A stretch of 64,000 nucleotides of DNA from Ophioderma brevispina. Taxonomy: Eukaryota; Echinodermata; Ophiuroidea; Amphilepidida; Ophiodermatidae. Position numbers and translations under genes: made by a program. Shown here in pieces: positions 45,908-57,985 of this stretch (the stretch's first letter is position 1; every line of letters begins with the position of its first letter). The notes beneath the pieces are model-generated. The model did not search any database, was not told the origin of the DNA, and saw only the letters and a list, made by a program, of their open reading frames with translations. The stretch spans positions 62,001 to 126,000 of the forward strand of contig JAMKCH010087972.1 of the NCBI GenBank assembly GCA_023653785.1, read 5' to 3'.

Positions 45908-46996
45908 CTAGGCATATGATACATGTACTGAAAAATGGGTAATGTTAGTACCATATGTTGCCATGGTAACAACCTCCGCACCGAGGCTGAAGAGAAAATA
46001 GGGATGTTTCAAAATGTCACTGACATAAGAAGAAAACGCGTTGAAAATTTTAAATTTAAATATTTCTTTGACTTTCAGGACACTACTTCCGTTAATAACT
46101 GAATTATAGTGGTTGAATGAAGGTCTTTCAAGTACATCGGTCGAGAAAAAAACACGGCGAAAAAATCTCTTCTCTTTTTCTCTTCTTGCGTGCAAAATAC
46201 TTGCCGTCATGGACAGGCTCTGCTGGCTGCTTTGTAAAGTACTATCTTGATTTTAATAATACCACAATAAAAGGAAGCCTGGAGAGAGATTGAAGCAAAC
46301 CTATTAAATATCAATAGAAGACGTACGGTCAAGGACAATTAGGAAAAAGACAAACACCCAATAATGGTATTTACCAAAAGGAATTAAGAGTAAGAATTCT
46401 TTGCCTCTCAAATAATATTCGTGTTATTAGCTGTCTATAAATTGGCTAATTATTTATCGAAGTTAATTTTTATTACAATGTTCTTTTTCAAATTACTAAG
46501 CTATGTACTTACAAAGTTTCATACACATATTCATAAAGCAGAAAAAATATATATTAACTTACTGATAACCCCAATATTTCGTGCTATAGTTTTAGAAATT
46601 CCATCTATATGATTTTTCCAAGTGAGATTTGCATCTATAGTTACTCCAAGAAACTTAGTTGATCAAACTCTTTGTAATGTAGTATTATCTAGTATAACTT
46701 GTATTTCATCACCCTCTTCTGTAACAGATTCTGCCAACCTTGCATTCCCATTACGTGTGCCCATTAACATATAATTCGTTTTTGCAGCATTGACAGATAA
46801 TTTATTTGCCTTGAACCAATTTGTAACTTCTTGTAACTCTTTATTTATTTCATGGATTTTACTGGCAATATCATCATGTGAATACAAGATCGTCGTGTCG
46901 TCAGCAAAAAGTACAAACTTAAACATAGATGAAGTATTAACAATATCATTAACATATAGTATAAATAAGAGAGGCCCTAATATCGAGCCTCAAATC
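45908..46996 (-). pseudogene. LINE relic, C-terminal RT half, CR1/Jockey-like
   Basis: Minus strand from 46996: GSILGPLLFILYVNDIV, then FKFVLFADDTTILYSHDD (catalytic FADD, about 46905), WFKANKLSVNAAKTNYML, a TGA after TLQRV (about 46663) and KFLGVTIDANLTWKNHID (about 46600). A C-terminal frame follows at 45908-46210 (VLKVKEIFKFKIFNAF). The part N-terminal to motif B is missing here but present in the neighbouring fragment at 43790-45670. Confidence 0.78.
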
Positions 46997-47065
46997 AATC
47001 TTTAAAGGGATAATCAATAAAACCTTATTTTGATAAGTAATTACTAAACCGTTAATGGTTTATAG

Positions 47066-47262
47066 AGCGCGTGTAGTGCAGTGGATAGAGCTCTCGGCTC
47101 GTGATCCAAATGTGGTGTGTTCGAGTACCGCTGTCGACAACGCCCGTTGTGTCTCCACCCAGGTGCGAATTAAAAATGGGGTGACTGGACTGCTGGTGAT
47201 GTTGTCCATTGAGCGTCACCAAAGGTATGAGTATACCTTGGGTGTTGGTATGTATGGAAGCT
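47066..47262 (+). repeat. tRNA-headed SINE-like repeat
   Basis: 47066-47135 has an A box (TAGTGCAGTGG) and a B box (TGTTCGAGTACC) at tRNA spacing, with weak cloverleaf pairing. It is followed by a non-tRNA body. Typical of a tRNA-derived SINE. Confidence 0.65.
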
Positions 47263-47268
47263 GACGTA

Positions 47269-47606
47269 TATGGCAAGTATATTGCACAATAGAACAGATA
47301 AACCTGGTTTTCGTCGATAAACCTGGTTTTTCGATCGAAAAACCTGGTTTTTCAAATCGAAAAACCAGGTTTTTCAATTCGATTGTCAGAGTTTTTTGAT
47401 AAACCTGGTTTTTCGTTTGAAAAACCAGGTTTATCAGTGAAAAACCAAGTTTATTGGCGAAAAACCAGGTTTCTCGGTCGATAAACCTGGTTTTTCATCG
47501 ATAAACCTGGTTTTTCGATCGAAAAACCTGGTTTTTCGATCGAAAAACCAGGTTTATCGGCGAAAAATCAGGGTTATCTGTTCTATTGTGCAATATACTT
47601 GCCATA
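47269..47606. mobile_element. Foldback element built of AAACCTGGTTTTTCG modules, with 6-bp target duplication
   Basis: The ends are a long terminal inverted repeat starting TATGGCAAGTATATTGCACA and ending in its complement (31-33 bp). Inside, the module AAACCTGGTTTTTC (or its complement GAAAAACCAGGTTT) recurs more than a dozen times in both orientations, separated by GATCGA-like spacers. GACGTA flanks both sides (47263-47268 and 47607-47612), a probable target duplication. No coding sequence. Confidence 0.9.
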
Positions 47607-48179
47607 GACGTATCCCAAGTGATACAAGTGAAAGGCTCTACAATTATTAATTATTATTATGTTTCACAAATTCAATAGTATACGTGCTAAAACGAATTTG
47701 CTTTACACATTCGTCTTATGGATAAGTAAATCATAGCAGCTGCCCGTCTAGTCAGTTGTTCCCATAAAGTGTTCAGTTTATATAAGAAACAATCCATCTC
47801 ACTCATTCCTTCCATGTGTATTTTGTGTATTTATTCGCACCTTTAAAAGATTGCCTTTTCATATAAAACACTAATAAATTGAATACTTGTAGCACTTAAT
47901 TTAGTCTCTGCCATACATACAAGTAGAAAGGTCAAATCAATTTTCTGTCTGGACTATTCACAATAGGTGAATTGTCGTTAATACCTTTAGTTTGCACTTA
48001 AAAACTGGGTCGCACACGATGTTTATTTCGCACCAAAAAGTTATTGTAGTTTTATTGCTTGTCCTTGAAACTGAAAATGCATGTTACTTATTGTGGTATG
48101 AGAGTCTCGAGGAAGGTAAAGCACTATAGTTTTGCTTGCGGCTGCGCCCGCACTATTCTATAAATATCAATTCGCGGTG
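47607..48179. other. No recognisable gene or repeat
   Basis: AT-rich sequence without long frames. Confidence 0.4.
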
Positions 48180-48736
48180 TTTAAAGGGATTAGCAGCGAT
48201 AATGCGAGAGAATCGAAAAAAATGTGGAAATGCATTTTTTTAAACTTATAAATCAGGGGTAAGTGTGTACAATTCCATATAACTGCTTTAATATTGAAAC
48301 AAAACACCAAATAGTGAAAAAAAGGAAGTATTTGAGGATATTTGTCATACCGTCTCCCGCAAATAGACATAAAGCGACGGCATCTAAAAATCTGCACTAA
48401 ACAGCTGATTGCGGTTTACACCAGTACAAAATAGCCAAAGATCAATAATGTTTGTGTTTGAGGTCAAACTGTATTGATCGTGGTGCACAATATCACGCTG
48501 AACATGTGATATACAGCGGGAAAGCCTTTTTGATCTCAAGTCGGAATTTTGATACGCACGTATAGAAATTACAGAATCAGATAAAAAGTACTGCCTTGTC
48601 TTTAATACACGGATTTCAAGTCAACCACTTGCAGGTTATGTTCGCATATCCATGCCAGTGACAAAAATATAAAAATACGAATTTTGATGATTTTTTCCAT
48701 GTTTCGGATTAGCAAATCGCTGCTAATCCCTTTAAA
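48180..48736. mobile_element. MITE with TTTAAAGGGATTAGCAGCGAT ends, 557 bp
   Basis: Both ends carry TTTAAAGGGATTAGCAGCGA in inverted orientation, extended on the inside by partly matching GCTAAT...CGAAA segments. Non-coding. The right half is shared with 31143-31350. Confidence 0.85.
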
Positions 48737-50078
48737 GTCTTGCATATTTGGTAATGAACAAAGTATAATTCCTGAGGAACCATGTGCATCATGGTTGAAT
48801 TCCTAATTTCACTATTGGAAAACAAATCCTTGTACACATTACGACTGATGTCTTTATCCTCAAAAATAGGGCAAAGTTGTTGAAACATTAATCAGTTCAC
48901 TTTCACCCAACAACAGAATGTGTGTCACTTATTCATGGCACATAATGCATTTCAAATGCTTATATAGGTAGAAATCAGAGCAATTTGATTTTCCACTCTT
49001 ATCTTTTGTTGACCTATCGGATTGGAATGAAATAAATGGCAAAAAAATATTAATTTGACTTTAAAGGCACACTAAACAAAACCCATGTTTCAACTGTTAA
49101 AATATGAGAATGTCATTTATAAGCTTGTATTGAATTAGATACACACTTAAAATAATCTAAAGTTTAAAATTCTCAAAGAGCAATTACGTTTATCTCGTAC
49201 GTAACGGCGCAAATGAATCCGGAATAAATCAGAGAACACCGCCCAAACTTTACTCAAACTAATAGAAAAACGGTTCATCCTCTATGTAAGACCTCGAGAA
49301 ATTAGCCTAGCATGAATCTTCTATAAGAGTATCAAAGGATTACAAGGATTGTACAGCTTTATTCCGTAAAAGAGTCTTTACTCTAGTCTAACTCATGAAT
49401 ATCTTACACCAAGGAAAGACCAGAAAAACAGTGAACACAAAGTTTTGGTATGACGTCACGTATAAAGTTTATTGATTTGAGATTAATTTTGAGATTAATT
49501 TTGAAAATTACATTTGAACAACAAATACAGAACTCAATATCTCACAAGGGCTTTACTCTGACAAATAAGTTTTATACTAAACGAGAGTTTTACAGCAGTA
49601 TGGGCATAATGGCTTGATAAAACTCAACAAAGAAATAAGAAAAAAATAACTGTTCTAAATCGAGTGAAAATTGAAAATCAAGCATGGTGAAAATAGTCAC
49701 CTTGAATAAGGTAAGAAAAAATTAATAAACGAGTGGAACTTAATCAGCTCAATGTTGCAAAAAGCAATCATACAAGGGAAAAAAATAACAAGTGAGAAAA
49801 GAGAAAAAACAGAATGAAATCTCCAATTTACAACAGAATTACAACGGGCTATCCCTCTCCCGTTTGTCGCCTACTGAACAGAGAACCTACAGGACTTTTA
49901 AAAACTTCTTAGAAGCTCTTTTCTTTGCCCACCTTAGATACTACTATATTTTTAAAAGGAAACGAAAACACAGGATAAGAGGGAGAGAGAGAAAGAAAGA
50001 GGAATAAAAAAGAAAGAATGAAAAGAATGAAAGAAAAAATAAGGACAAAAAATCGAGAAAAAGAAATCAAATACAAAA
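48737..50078. other. No recognisable gene
   Basis: AT-rich. TTTAAAGGCACACTAAAC at about 49070 resembles the start of the TTAA-type elements, but I could not find a matching opposite end. Confidence 0.35.
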
Positions 50079-50121
50079 AAGGTGTGTGTGTGTGTGTGTG
50101 AGTATGTGTGTGTGTGTGTGG

Positions 50122-50152
<31 letters not shown>

Positions 50153-50165
50153 TGTGTGTGTGTAC
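50079..50165 (+). repeat. (TG)n microsatellite
   Basis: About 87 bp of TG repeats with a few A and C interruptions. The His/Thr-rich minus-strand frames across it are artefacts of the repeat. Confidence 0.95.
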
Positions 50166-51894
50166 TCCAACACATGTATTGGTTGTTCGGAGGGGAGGTG
50201 AATCTTACTGTGCAGATAAAAGAAAAATTGGAAGTGTTCTCAACATGATTAATTCAAATTCAGTGAATGTATTTCAAAAAGTATCCCATTTACGACCAGG
50301 TTTGGTGAATACATGGAGATTTGAAGTAGAATAGTCACAGTGTGCATTAACTACACGGCTTGCGTGAGCTAGAATCCAATTAAAAACGTGTGAAATTTAA
50401 CAGGTTAACAGCAAATATCTTTCAAGGACCAATATTGTTACTGAAGACGTTTCATATGAAGCAAGCTATAATGAAGAGATTGCATGTAGAATTCATCTCT
50501 CCATATTAGTATCGCGAAATCGGTCAAGTGAGGGGAAAATCAGACAGAATACATTTTAAAGTAATGTTTACTTCTATCGCACATAAAGCAAATATATCTG
50601 TCAAAACGAAGGAAACAAAATGTTTGCTGAAGTCTGTGTGTATCAATTTGTTACTGATATTAGGGAAGAGAAACATTTTATTCATTTTTAAGAAAATGTG
50701 CAAGTTTTATTTGGGGCAACAGACGGTTATGTCATGTTAATAATTTATCAATAATTTACACCGGGTTTTTGTCGTATCCCTTTGAAGGGACTACGGAATT
50801 TGTTATGAAGCTTGTTATTTGGTCTACGCCCCACAGTTTATAACAGGTGTAGAAGTAATCATAGTCCGGCGTACTCACAGTCCGGCTACAACGGTAAGGA
50901 ATGGGGCACTCAATTCGGTTGACTCTTCACGCAACATTAGTTTCAAGCTTTATTCCGTTATCGTCTATGGAGCCCGAACTATGGCTCTCGCCGGACTACA
51001 GTTGCTTTCACACCTGAACAAAATAGGCCCTGAACACAAGTGCCTTGTATTGAATGCATGGATTTTGAAGCACACAACGGGGAAAAAGAAAATGCGGACT
51101 CCATTTGAATACTGTTTTCTTTTTCTTTTTTTTACATTTAAAACAAAATATTTACTCGTGTGCGTGTGATTTTCATCTTCAACGTAAACTTTATTTCCAT
51201 AAAAATCATGTTACACAAAAGCAAATTACATAAAATTTATGGAGGATTTGACCAAAAGGCCATAAGACAAGACTGGGGTCAACCCCTGAACCATCGGTAT
51301 AATGTTAGTAAAACTATAATTATATTGCCCCTTATTATCTTCTTTGGAAGCACTCTTCTTTCATTGGGATACCTGGCAGCAAATCCTTGCCTCATAACTT
51401 GATAACTTGTGGTTTCCCAGTAGCATTTAGTCATGAAATACCGTTTTCTCCCTATACTATATCCACTACAGGTGCTTACAGCACATTATAGTCGATATTC
51501 AAATTTCCCTCAAAAAGTACATGAAAGAATTTAGTTACGCATAAAAGAAAAAATACATAAAAGAATTTAGTTACGCATGGGAAACACAGTCTTCTATTAC
51601 ACTCTATTGTGTTTGTCAATAATAATACACAACATTCTTAAACACTTGAGATTGTTTACGCAATTTCATTGGTTCATAAATCGCACCTGAAGTGAATAAC
51701 CCGAAAACGCCGTTTTAATGTAATAATAAGTTGATTTTTGCTGTTGTCCAAGCACGCTTCTCTTTGTGACCAATTAGGACACCAGATAAGTTTAACTTTT
51801 TGTTTAACTTTTTGTTTTTATTTTGCTACTTGTTTGTCAAACAAACCGCTGAAACGTCCTTGGTAGGTGTTTTACAGCCAACCAATTTAGGCCA
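50166..51894. other. No recognisable gene
   Basis: Short frames only. A 24-bp segment (AAAGAATTTAGTTACGCAT) is directly repeated near 51526 and 51562. Confidence 0.4.
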
Positions 51895-53440
51895 TGATGT
51901 CAAAGCGAAAAAGATGCTCGGATAAGGACCAAGGTGGCGCACCCCTGGGAAGTACATAATTCTTCCGAAATAATTTTCCTAAAATCATAGAAATCAGTTC
52001 TACGTGTGTTCTCACTTCTAGTATGTGCACATTCTTCTCGAGAAAATTAATTAAATGTCATCTCAATTTATGCACTGAATATCAGTGACTACGGGATGTA
52101 CACCATGAAACATTGACTCCAGTAAATAATGGGGGCTATTGATAAGTAAATCCGCTCGGTATAAAGACCAAACACTTCACAGATTCCTTTTTCATCTTGA
52201 ACTGCAGAGCCATTGTTATTATCCATGCAACTGAAAAGATTGCAGATGCTATACCATCACCCCGATTTAGATTAAGCAATTTTTCATGACGAGAACACAC
52301 ACTGTTAAAAATTTCCGTAAATTAAGAAAACAGATTTTCCGTAAATTTACGGAAAATCTGTTTGAGAAAACAATAACAATAAAAAACATAAAAAAACGTT
52401 AATTTACGGAAATATTTCAAAAATTTCTGGCAGCAATATTTCCGGACTTTTTTTTGGTTCCGTAATTTTAAATTACGGAAAAATTCTGTTAAAATACACA
52501 TTTTTTCCTTAATATGAGACAAATTTCTGTAAAATTACTGTCAAAGTTCCGTTAATTGACAGAAATTTCTGTAAATTTACCCTAAAAATGTCTGGAAATA
52601 CTGCTGCCAGAAATTTCCGTAAATTTACGGAAATTTTTTTAACAGTGCAAATTACCCGCCCTCTTTCACGAATAAATAAAGTTAGAGGTTCTAATGTGTG
52701 TTCAATTTTCTTTTACCCTATATTTCATCCTTTATTCGAAAGGGAAACGAAGGTGAACAAAGCTATGCAATGTATTGCTTTCAAAGCAGAAATCGAAAAT
52801 CATTCACCTATATTAAATGCAGGTGAACCGGTGCCGAACAAACTTTTAATTGAAAAGAAAAGAGCTCCAATATTAATATGATTAAGTTATGGGTGTTGGT
52901 TCTGCACCAAGATGTCAGGTCAAAGCTTACCAATCAAACTTCTTTCATCATGATTTTTGCTCATCTTCGTTTTCTTTTTGAATTATTGATGAAATATAGA
53001 TCAAATTGATTAAACTCCCAGCAGAAGTTTGAGTTTTATTTTCTTCGTGAATGAGGCTGCAGCTCAATCTAAACCGGGCGGTGAAAACAATTCAAACGCT
53101 TTTAACGTCATGGACAATAACAATGGTTTTGCAGTCCCAGAGAATCTGAAGTTCGTTGTCCTTTTCATCCTATTCATAACGGGCGGATTTACTTATCGAT
53201 AGCACCATTATTTGCTTGAGTCATGGAACGTCGTCGTGTACATCTCTTGGTCACTGATATTCAGGGAAAAAGGAGATGACATTTAATTCATTTTCACGAA
53301 AATGTGCACATGCTGGAAGTGAGAACACGCGTAGAACTGATTTTGATAATTTTAGACAATTTATTTTAGCAAAATTATGTACTTGTAAGGGGTGCGTCAC
53401 CTTTGTTAACGCTATGAGATCTTGCCCGCTAGCCTAATTG
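51895..53440. repeat. Large inverted repeat, arms about 380 bp, carrying a nested MITE
   Basis: Left arm 51915-52297 and right arm about 53040-53425 are inverted copies. Paired blocks: GGCGCACCCCT with its complement near 53390; GTGTTCTCACTTC with GAAGTGAGAACAC (53321); GATGACATTTAAT with ATTAAATGTCATCTC; and CCATTGTTATT with AATAACAATGG. Similarity is moderate. The spacer holds the MITE at 52300-52647 next to the left arm. Confidence 0.78.
52300..52647. mobile_element. MITE with CACTGTTAAAAATTTCCGTAAA ends
   Basis: The left end CACTGTTAAAAATTTCCG and right end CGGAAATTTTTTTAACAGTG are inverted repeats. The interior is packed with further TTTACGGAAA palindromes. Non-coding, 348 bp. Another CACTGTTAAAAA start lies at 54175 without a clear partner end. 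Confidence 0.82.
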
Positions 53441-54495
53441 CAAATTCAAAGAAATTTTGAATCCTCATAAAATATATTCGTTTCGCTTTAAGAACCTGAT
53501 GGTCACAGGAAGCTTGACCTTTTAAAGTGCACTTTCAAAATGCATTTTCAATTTTATCTCCACGGACGAGTGATCTCTTAATTGCATCCCTCCATAAAGT
53601 GATTATTGGAAGAAATTTTTCTCTATCTATTCCATTCTTAAATATAGATGAACAAGAAACCCCCTCAATACCTAAATAATTTATGGTACAAGCAATCAGA
53701 AGTTAAGCATTTATATTTTTATCGGGTACATTATAATTATTTCGTATGCGGTGCATTCGCCAGATCTACCGAATTCAGCTAGCTAAAACACACCATGAAA
53801 AGCGCCAGCAATAAGTGTAAAGATATTATAACTTTAAAAGCATTGCTTTGGACTTATTTCGGATGAGCCCAACTTTGCCTTAGATATATGTTAGAGAGGT
53901 AGATATCATTGATAGCTGATGGGACATGTCCACATCTGGCCACCCAGTAAATTCAGTCTAGCAAATACTGAGTACTGCAACAGACACGAAGAAATATGAC
54001 GTTCCATGTGGAAAGTACGACCATGTTTAATACATAGTGAGGAGTAACGCTTTTGATACTTGTGCTGACAGTATCTATTCTATTCACACGCGAAAAAAAA
54101 TCTAATTAAACTCCCAATGCGTGGTTGTATATTTAAAGGGTCCCCTACACAGGGTTTTGAGTGAAAAATCCACACTGTTAAAAATAAACTTGTAAAAAAC
54201 AGGCATTTGACTGGCAGCTGGGACTCACTACATGCCGAACGTAAAATAACTGGAGCTGTAAAAATACGAAACTATTGCAGAGAACGTAAAATAACGGCGT
54301 AAAATCTCAGCTTCAACGTTAGTGTTGGTTTTTGACTTGCTTAAACAATATTACGAATTAAAACGTTATTACAATCCTCAGACCAAATTTTCACGTTGTA
54401 GCTATGGTATCATACAAACGTTGTATTTACGTTACCACGTGGTTGTAAAAAAAATTATATTTCAGGAAAACAATTTTGAAAAAAAAAAGCAATAA
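53441..54495. other. No recognisable gene
   Basis: AT-rich. It contains CACTGTTAAAAATAAAC at 54175 and several ACGTAAAATAAC motifs (54238-54300) that may belong to an incomplete inverted-repeat element. Confidence 0.35.
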
Positions 54496-54617
54496 AGGGA
54501 AAACGTGAAGAAATAAAGATTTAAACCAGTTTATTCAATTTGTTTTATTAAGACACAGGGAAAACGTGAAGAAATAAAGATTTAAACCAGTTTATTCAAT
54601 TTGTTTTATTAAGACAC
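54496..54617 (+). repeat. 61-bp tandem duplication
   Basis: A unit starting AGGGAAAACGTGAAG and ending TTATTAAGACAC occurs twice in a row with no or almost no differences. It abuts the left end of the large inverted repeat. Confidence 0.88.
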
Positions 54618-55191
54618 ACGGTAGTGTGTCCACCAAGGTTTAAAAAATTACAACTAAAAAAACACCAAAAAACAGCCGAAAAAAGCATTAAAACAGCCGT
54701 GATACAAACGACACACACCATGAGTATATTAACAGAAACAAACTTCCCTATGTTTGACGCGCGTTTGACGAGAAATAGCACTAGGTGGCAATATCATCAA
54801 TAATCACTTAACCGCTCGCAATACACAACCAGAGCATGTATTTCAACCCACAAAAGTATATTGGACATATTTCATGTGCAACATATGATATAAGAAAACG
54901 GAAACGATGAATTAGAAGTACTTTCAAGCGGTCACTTATAATGATTATTAGTGGCAAGTGCGAAACTCTTACAAGTGGTCTCACAGACCTACAGCCTTTA
55001 TTACGAAATGGATAGTAGCCAAACTTAATATATAATTTCTAGTTATCCTCATGTGCCTTTTAGTTATAATATTGAAGATAATTCACTCTATGCAAAGAAA
55101 ATGACGTTTAGCGGGATTCTTTTGTTCAACATCACTACTGAACCATCACTTACTATCATATTCAACAATTTGCGTTATATGTTATAAGCTT

Positions 55192-55283
55192 CTTTCGTGG
55201 CCGAGCGTTCAAAGTGTTGGACGTTATTGAGTTTACGTTTGGATAGTCTCTTGTTGTCGGTTCGAGTCAGGCGGTAGCCCACG
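55192..55283 (+). repeat. tRNA-Ser/Leu-like (class II) SINE head
   Basis: GTGGCCGAGCG (A box) and GGTTCGAGTCA (B box) are separated by a long variable-arm-like insert, as in class II tRNAs. Stem pairing is imperfect. Its inverted partner is at 58761-58850. Confidence 0.65.
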
Positions 55284-56159
55284 ACTTTCAGCACATTAAA
55301 ATTACACGAGAGTAAGATCATAATTTTCTTTACTTACGGTCACCTTGGCCATTGAAGTTTATGGAATGGAAGTATAATTCATCTATAGTTCAAACATTTA
55401 CAAATCTTTCTTATATATGTATTTCGCAGTATTCAGTTATTGTCAAGATCAGACAACATCAAGAGTTTTGGGGCAGTTTGATTTTACATTAAATGCATCT
55501 TCATAAAAATAACAAATGAGATTTTTTAAAAATATATATCAAAAACTGTTACTTAGGAGGGATCCGCGGAAATGAGACCTTAATTTGTAAAATAATCAAG
55601 TTGATTTTAAAATATTTAGAATCGAAAATCATAGTAAGACAAACCAGTGAAACGAGCATTACAAATAATTCGAGAAAAAGTATGCGAACAGTCGTTCAAG
55701 CAAACAAATCTACATGTGATTATGTGACACATTTCATGAGCAAGATATGAATTAAGAAAACGGAAACGAAGAGTTAGAAATGTTTTCAAACGGTTATTTG
55801 TAACGATAATTAGTGGCAAATAGGAAACTTAAAAAACCGTCTCACAGACCTACAGCTTTGTGTGATTATTGCATACGTTGTATGTTGTATGGCTGTAGAC
55901 CTGGAACGTGATGTGTTATTTAACTATTAAGTAAAGCAAAGTGTCTAGGAAGTATTGAACACTGTTGAATATATTTATTAATCACACTGGTGAATATATT
56001 TATTAATCTATAAGTAGTTAAAATTTCAGTATTGAACACTGTTTATAATTAAAGTATTCGAAGTCGATTTTTTTCTCGGTATATTCAGGTAATTGTTTGG
56101 TTGTCTATGTTGCTTTAAACATTGATAATAAAATATGAAGAGCTTGAAGTCCATGGGCT

Positions 56160-56653
56160 ATCAAAATTGATATTCATCATCAGCCTTTTTGTCAGTCCAC
56201 TGTTGGACTAAGGCCTCAACATGTTTCCATGCTGGATTTCGGCCTACCCTTCCACGCTGGCCTAGTGCGGGTTGGAAGGGACCCTGGTACCTAGAGTGAT
56301 GAGTGCAGGTAACAGACCCGGGATGGTCCCCTACTCTTTTCGATAAGGTCTGCAACTTTTTACGTGTTCAGGAATGACTCCCCTGACACACGGGACCAAC
56401 AGCTTTACATGACTCTCCGAACCATGAGGCGCCGGGCACCCATTGCATACACCTGCACATTTTACGCAATGGGTGGGAGCGAGGAGAAATTCCATAATCA
56501 CACTGCTGTGCAATTATGCAATTTCCGACCTTACAGGAACTATTTGAGTATGACCAAGAAACCCGACTCTTGCGGGGCTCGAACCCGGGCCGCTCGATCG
56601 ATCTTATACTCTGCCGAAGGTTCAGCGCCTTAGACCGCTCGGCCACCTCGCCA
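56160..56653 (-). repeat. tRNA-derived SINE with class II tRNA head and GATGAT tail
   Basis: On the minus strand, 56653-56573 reads GGCGAGGTGGCCGAGCGGTC (A box) through GGGTTCGAGCCC (B box), a good class II tRNA-like head. A body of about 400 bp follows. It ends with CATGTTGAGGCCTTAGTCCA, AACAGTGGACTG and AAAGGCTGATGATGAA, a tail of the type shared with RTE-clade LINEs in many invertebrates. Confidence 0.78.
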
Positions 56654-57254
56654 ATTGAATTTGATATTATATATATACTTACTATACTTAAAACGTTCAG
56701 TGCTTTTTGACATTTTATCTCCTTCAGTTAGTAAGATATTCAGATTGTAAGGCTCTGCAATTTTAGGCCTTTTTCACAAAGAATAGAATTTAAAAAAAAT
56801 GGTGGTGGGCTGGATTTGTGTTATTCCAGAGTGAGGATTTTGAGCGACCTCTACCTCCCATAGCTCTTTTTCCTCCTTTTCTAGTTCTTATTTCTTCTCA
56901 GCATTCCAGTTGCCTAGGTTTAGTGGATTAACATCAGTTAGGTAGGGTCAAAGGCACCTGTGCCCTGGAATTTTCAGAGTCCCTGATACCAACAATACAT
57001 TGACCTGCGTGGACATCTCACAAAATGGTCGGTGGTTGGTGGACAGGTGTATCGCCATACTCCGGTTTGGTTGGCAACTGGACTAAATGCTGTACACTTT
57101 CCTTTATATCCTTATAGGTTAGGCTCGTGATTAGGCCATTAAATAACCTATATGCTGCTGACATACCAGCATTAAGGGCGGAAGAAACCACCAGGTTCAA
57201 CGGCCAGTGTGTTCCAGACTTTATAGTATCTGCTGCCTTGTAGACTCACCTGAT

Positions 57255-57545
57255 TGCAGGAAAGGCTTGGGGAGACAACCCTGAGGATAAATCCGGAGTT
57301 GGAGTCACGTAGGCGACTGACTGCTCTACTCAGCACCAGTTCGGCAACTCCTGCGACGCTGCTGGCACCAAACTGTATCGTTTCTCGACGTTCCTTTGGA
57401 TTTGTCTTCAGCGTGGAGAGGGGGATTCATGTGCATGGGCAACATACGGATCTCCATATCAATCGTCCTGGCTTTGCGCCCTACTCAATGTGGGCGCTTT
57501 ATCCATAGTCGCTTGCGACTGACGTTGGCCATGATGATGAGAATT
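57255..57545 (+). repeat. Unclassified retroelement tail ending in GATGATGA
   Basis: The sequence AAAGGCTTGGGGAGACAACC through TTGGCCATGATGATGAG has the shape of a LINE/SINE 3' region: GC-richer than its surroundings and ending in a short GATGAT repeat. No coding sequence was recognised. Confidence 0.4.
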
Positions 57546-57901
57546 AAAAAGGGCATAAGATTGTGGAAATGTATTTTAGTTCCTTTTGTTGATAATATAC
57601 ACTGTTATTTTACGTTTTAAAAGAAAAGAATGAGTTACTGCTTTGCATTCAGTAAGATGTATTTTACCAAGAGACCACGTATCAATTCTATTGCCATTAC
57701 AAAATACGGAAACCATCTGTTAATTTCTAAGCCTATAATTTTATAAAGATGCCATTCGGCATCACTCAGAAACCTTTAAACTGGTAAACCTCTTGGAAAA
57801 CCGCGTAAAAGAACCCAGAGAAGCATCATTGTACAGCCTACATAACCAAAATTAAAGAGAATGACCACCAGAATTGAATACTAGCATAATGCCAAAAGTG
57901 G

Positions 57902-57985
57902 TGGGCCACCACCGGACTCGAACTGACAACAACAGACTATCCATAAGTAAAATCTATCGCTTACACCGCTGCGCCACGGAAGAAG
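57902..57985 (-). repeat. tRNA-like (class II) SINE head
   Basis: The minus strand reads TCCGTGGCGCAGCGGTG (A box), a long central part and CAGTTCGAGTCCGG (B box). Its downstream sequence is a diverged copy of that after the unit at 58761-58850. Confidence 0.62.

Noticed and set aside
47269..47606. CRISPR-like array
   Set aside because: The repeats alternate orientation without unique spacers of constant length, there are no cas genes, and the context is an animal genome.
49909..50334. His/Thr-rich and Cys/Val-rich frames
   Set aside because: Direct translation of the (TG)n microsatellite.
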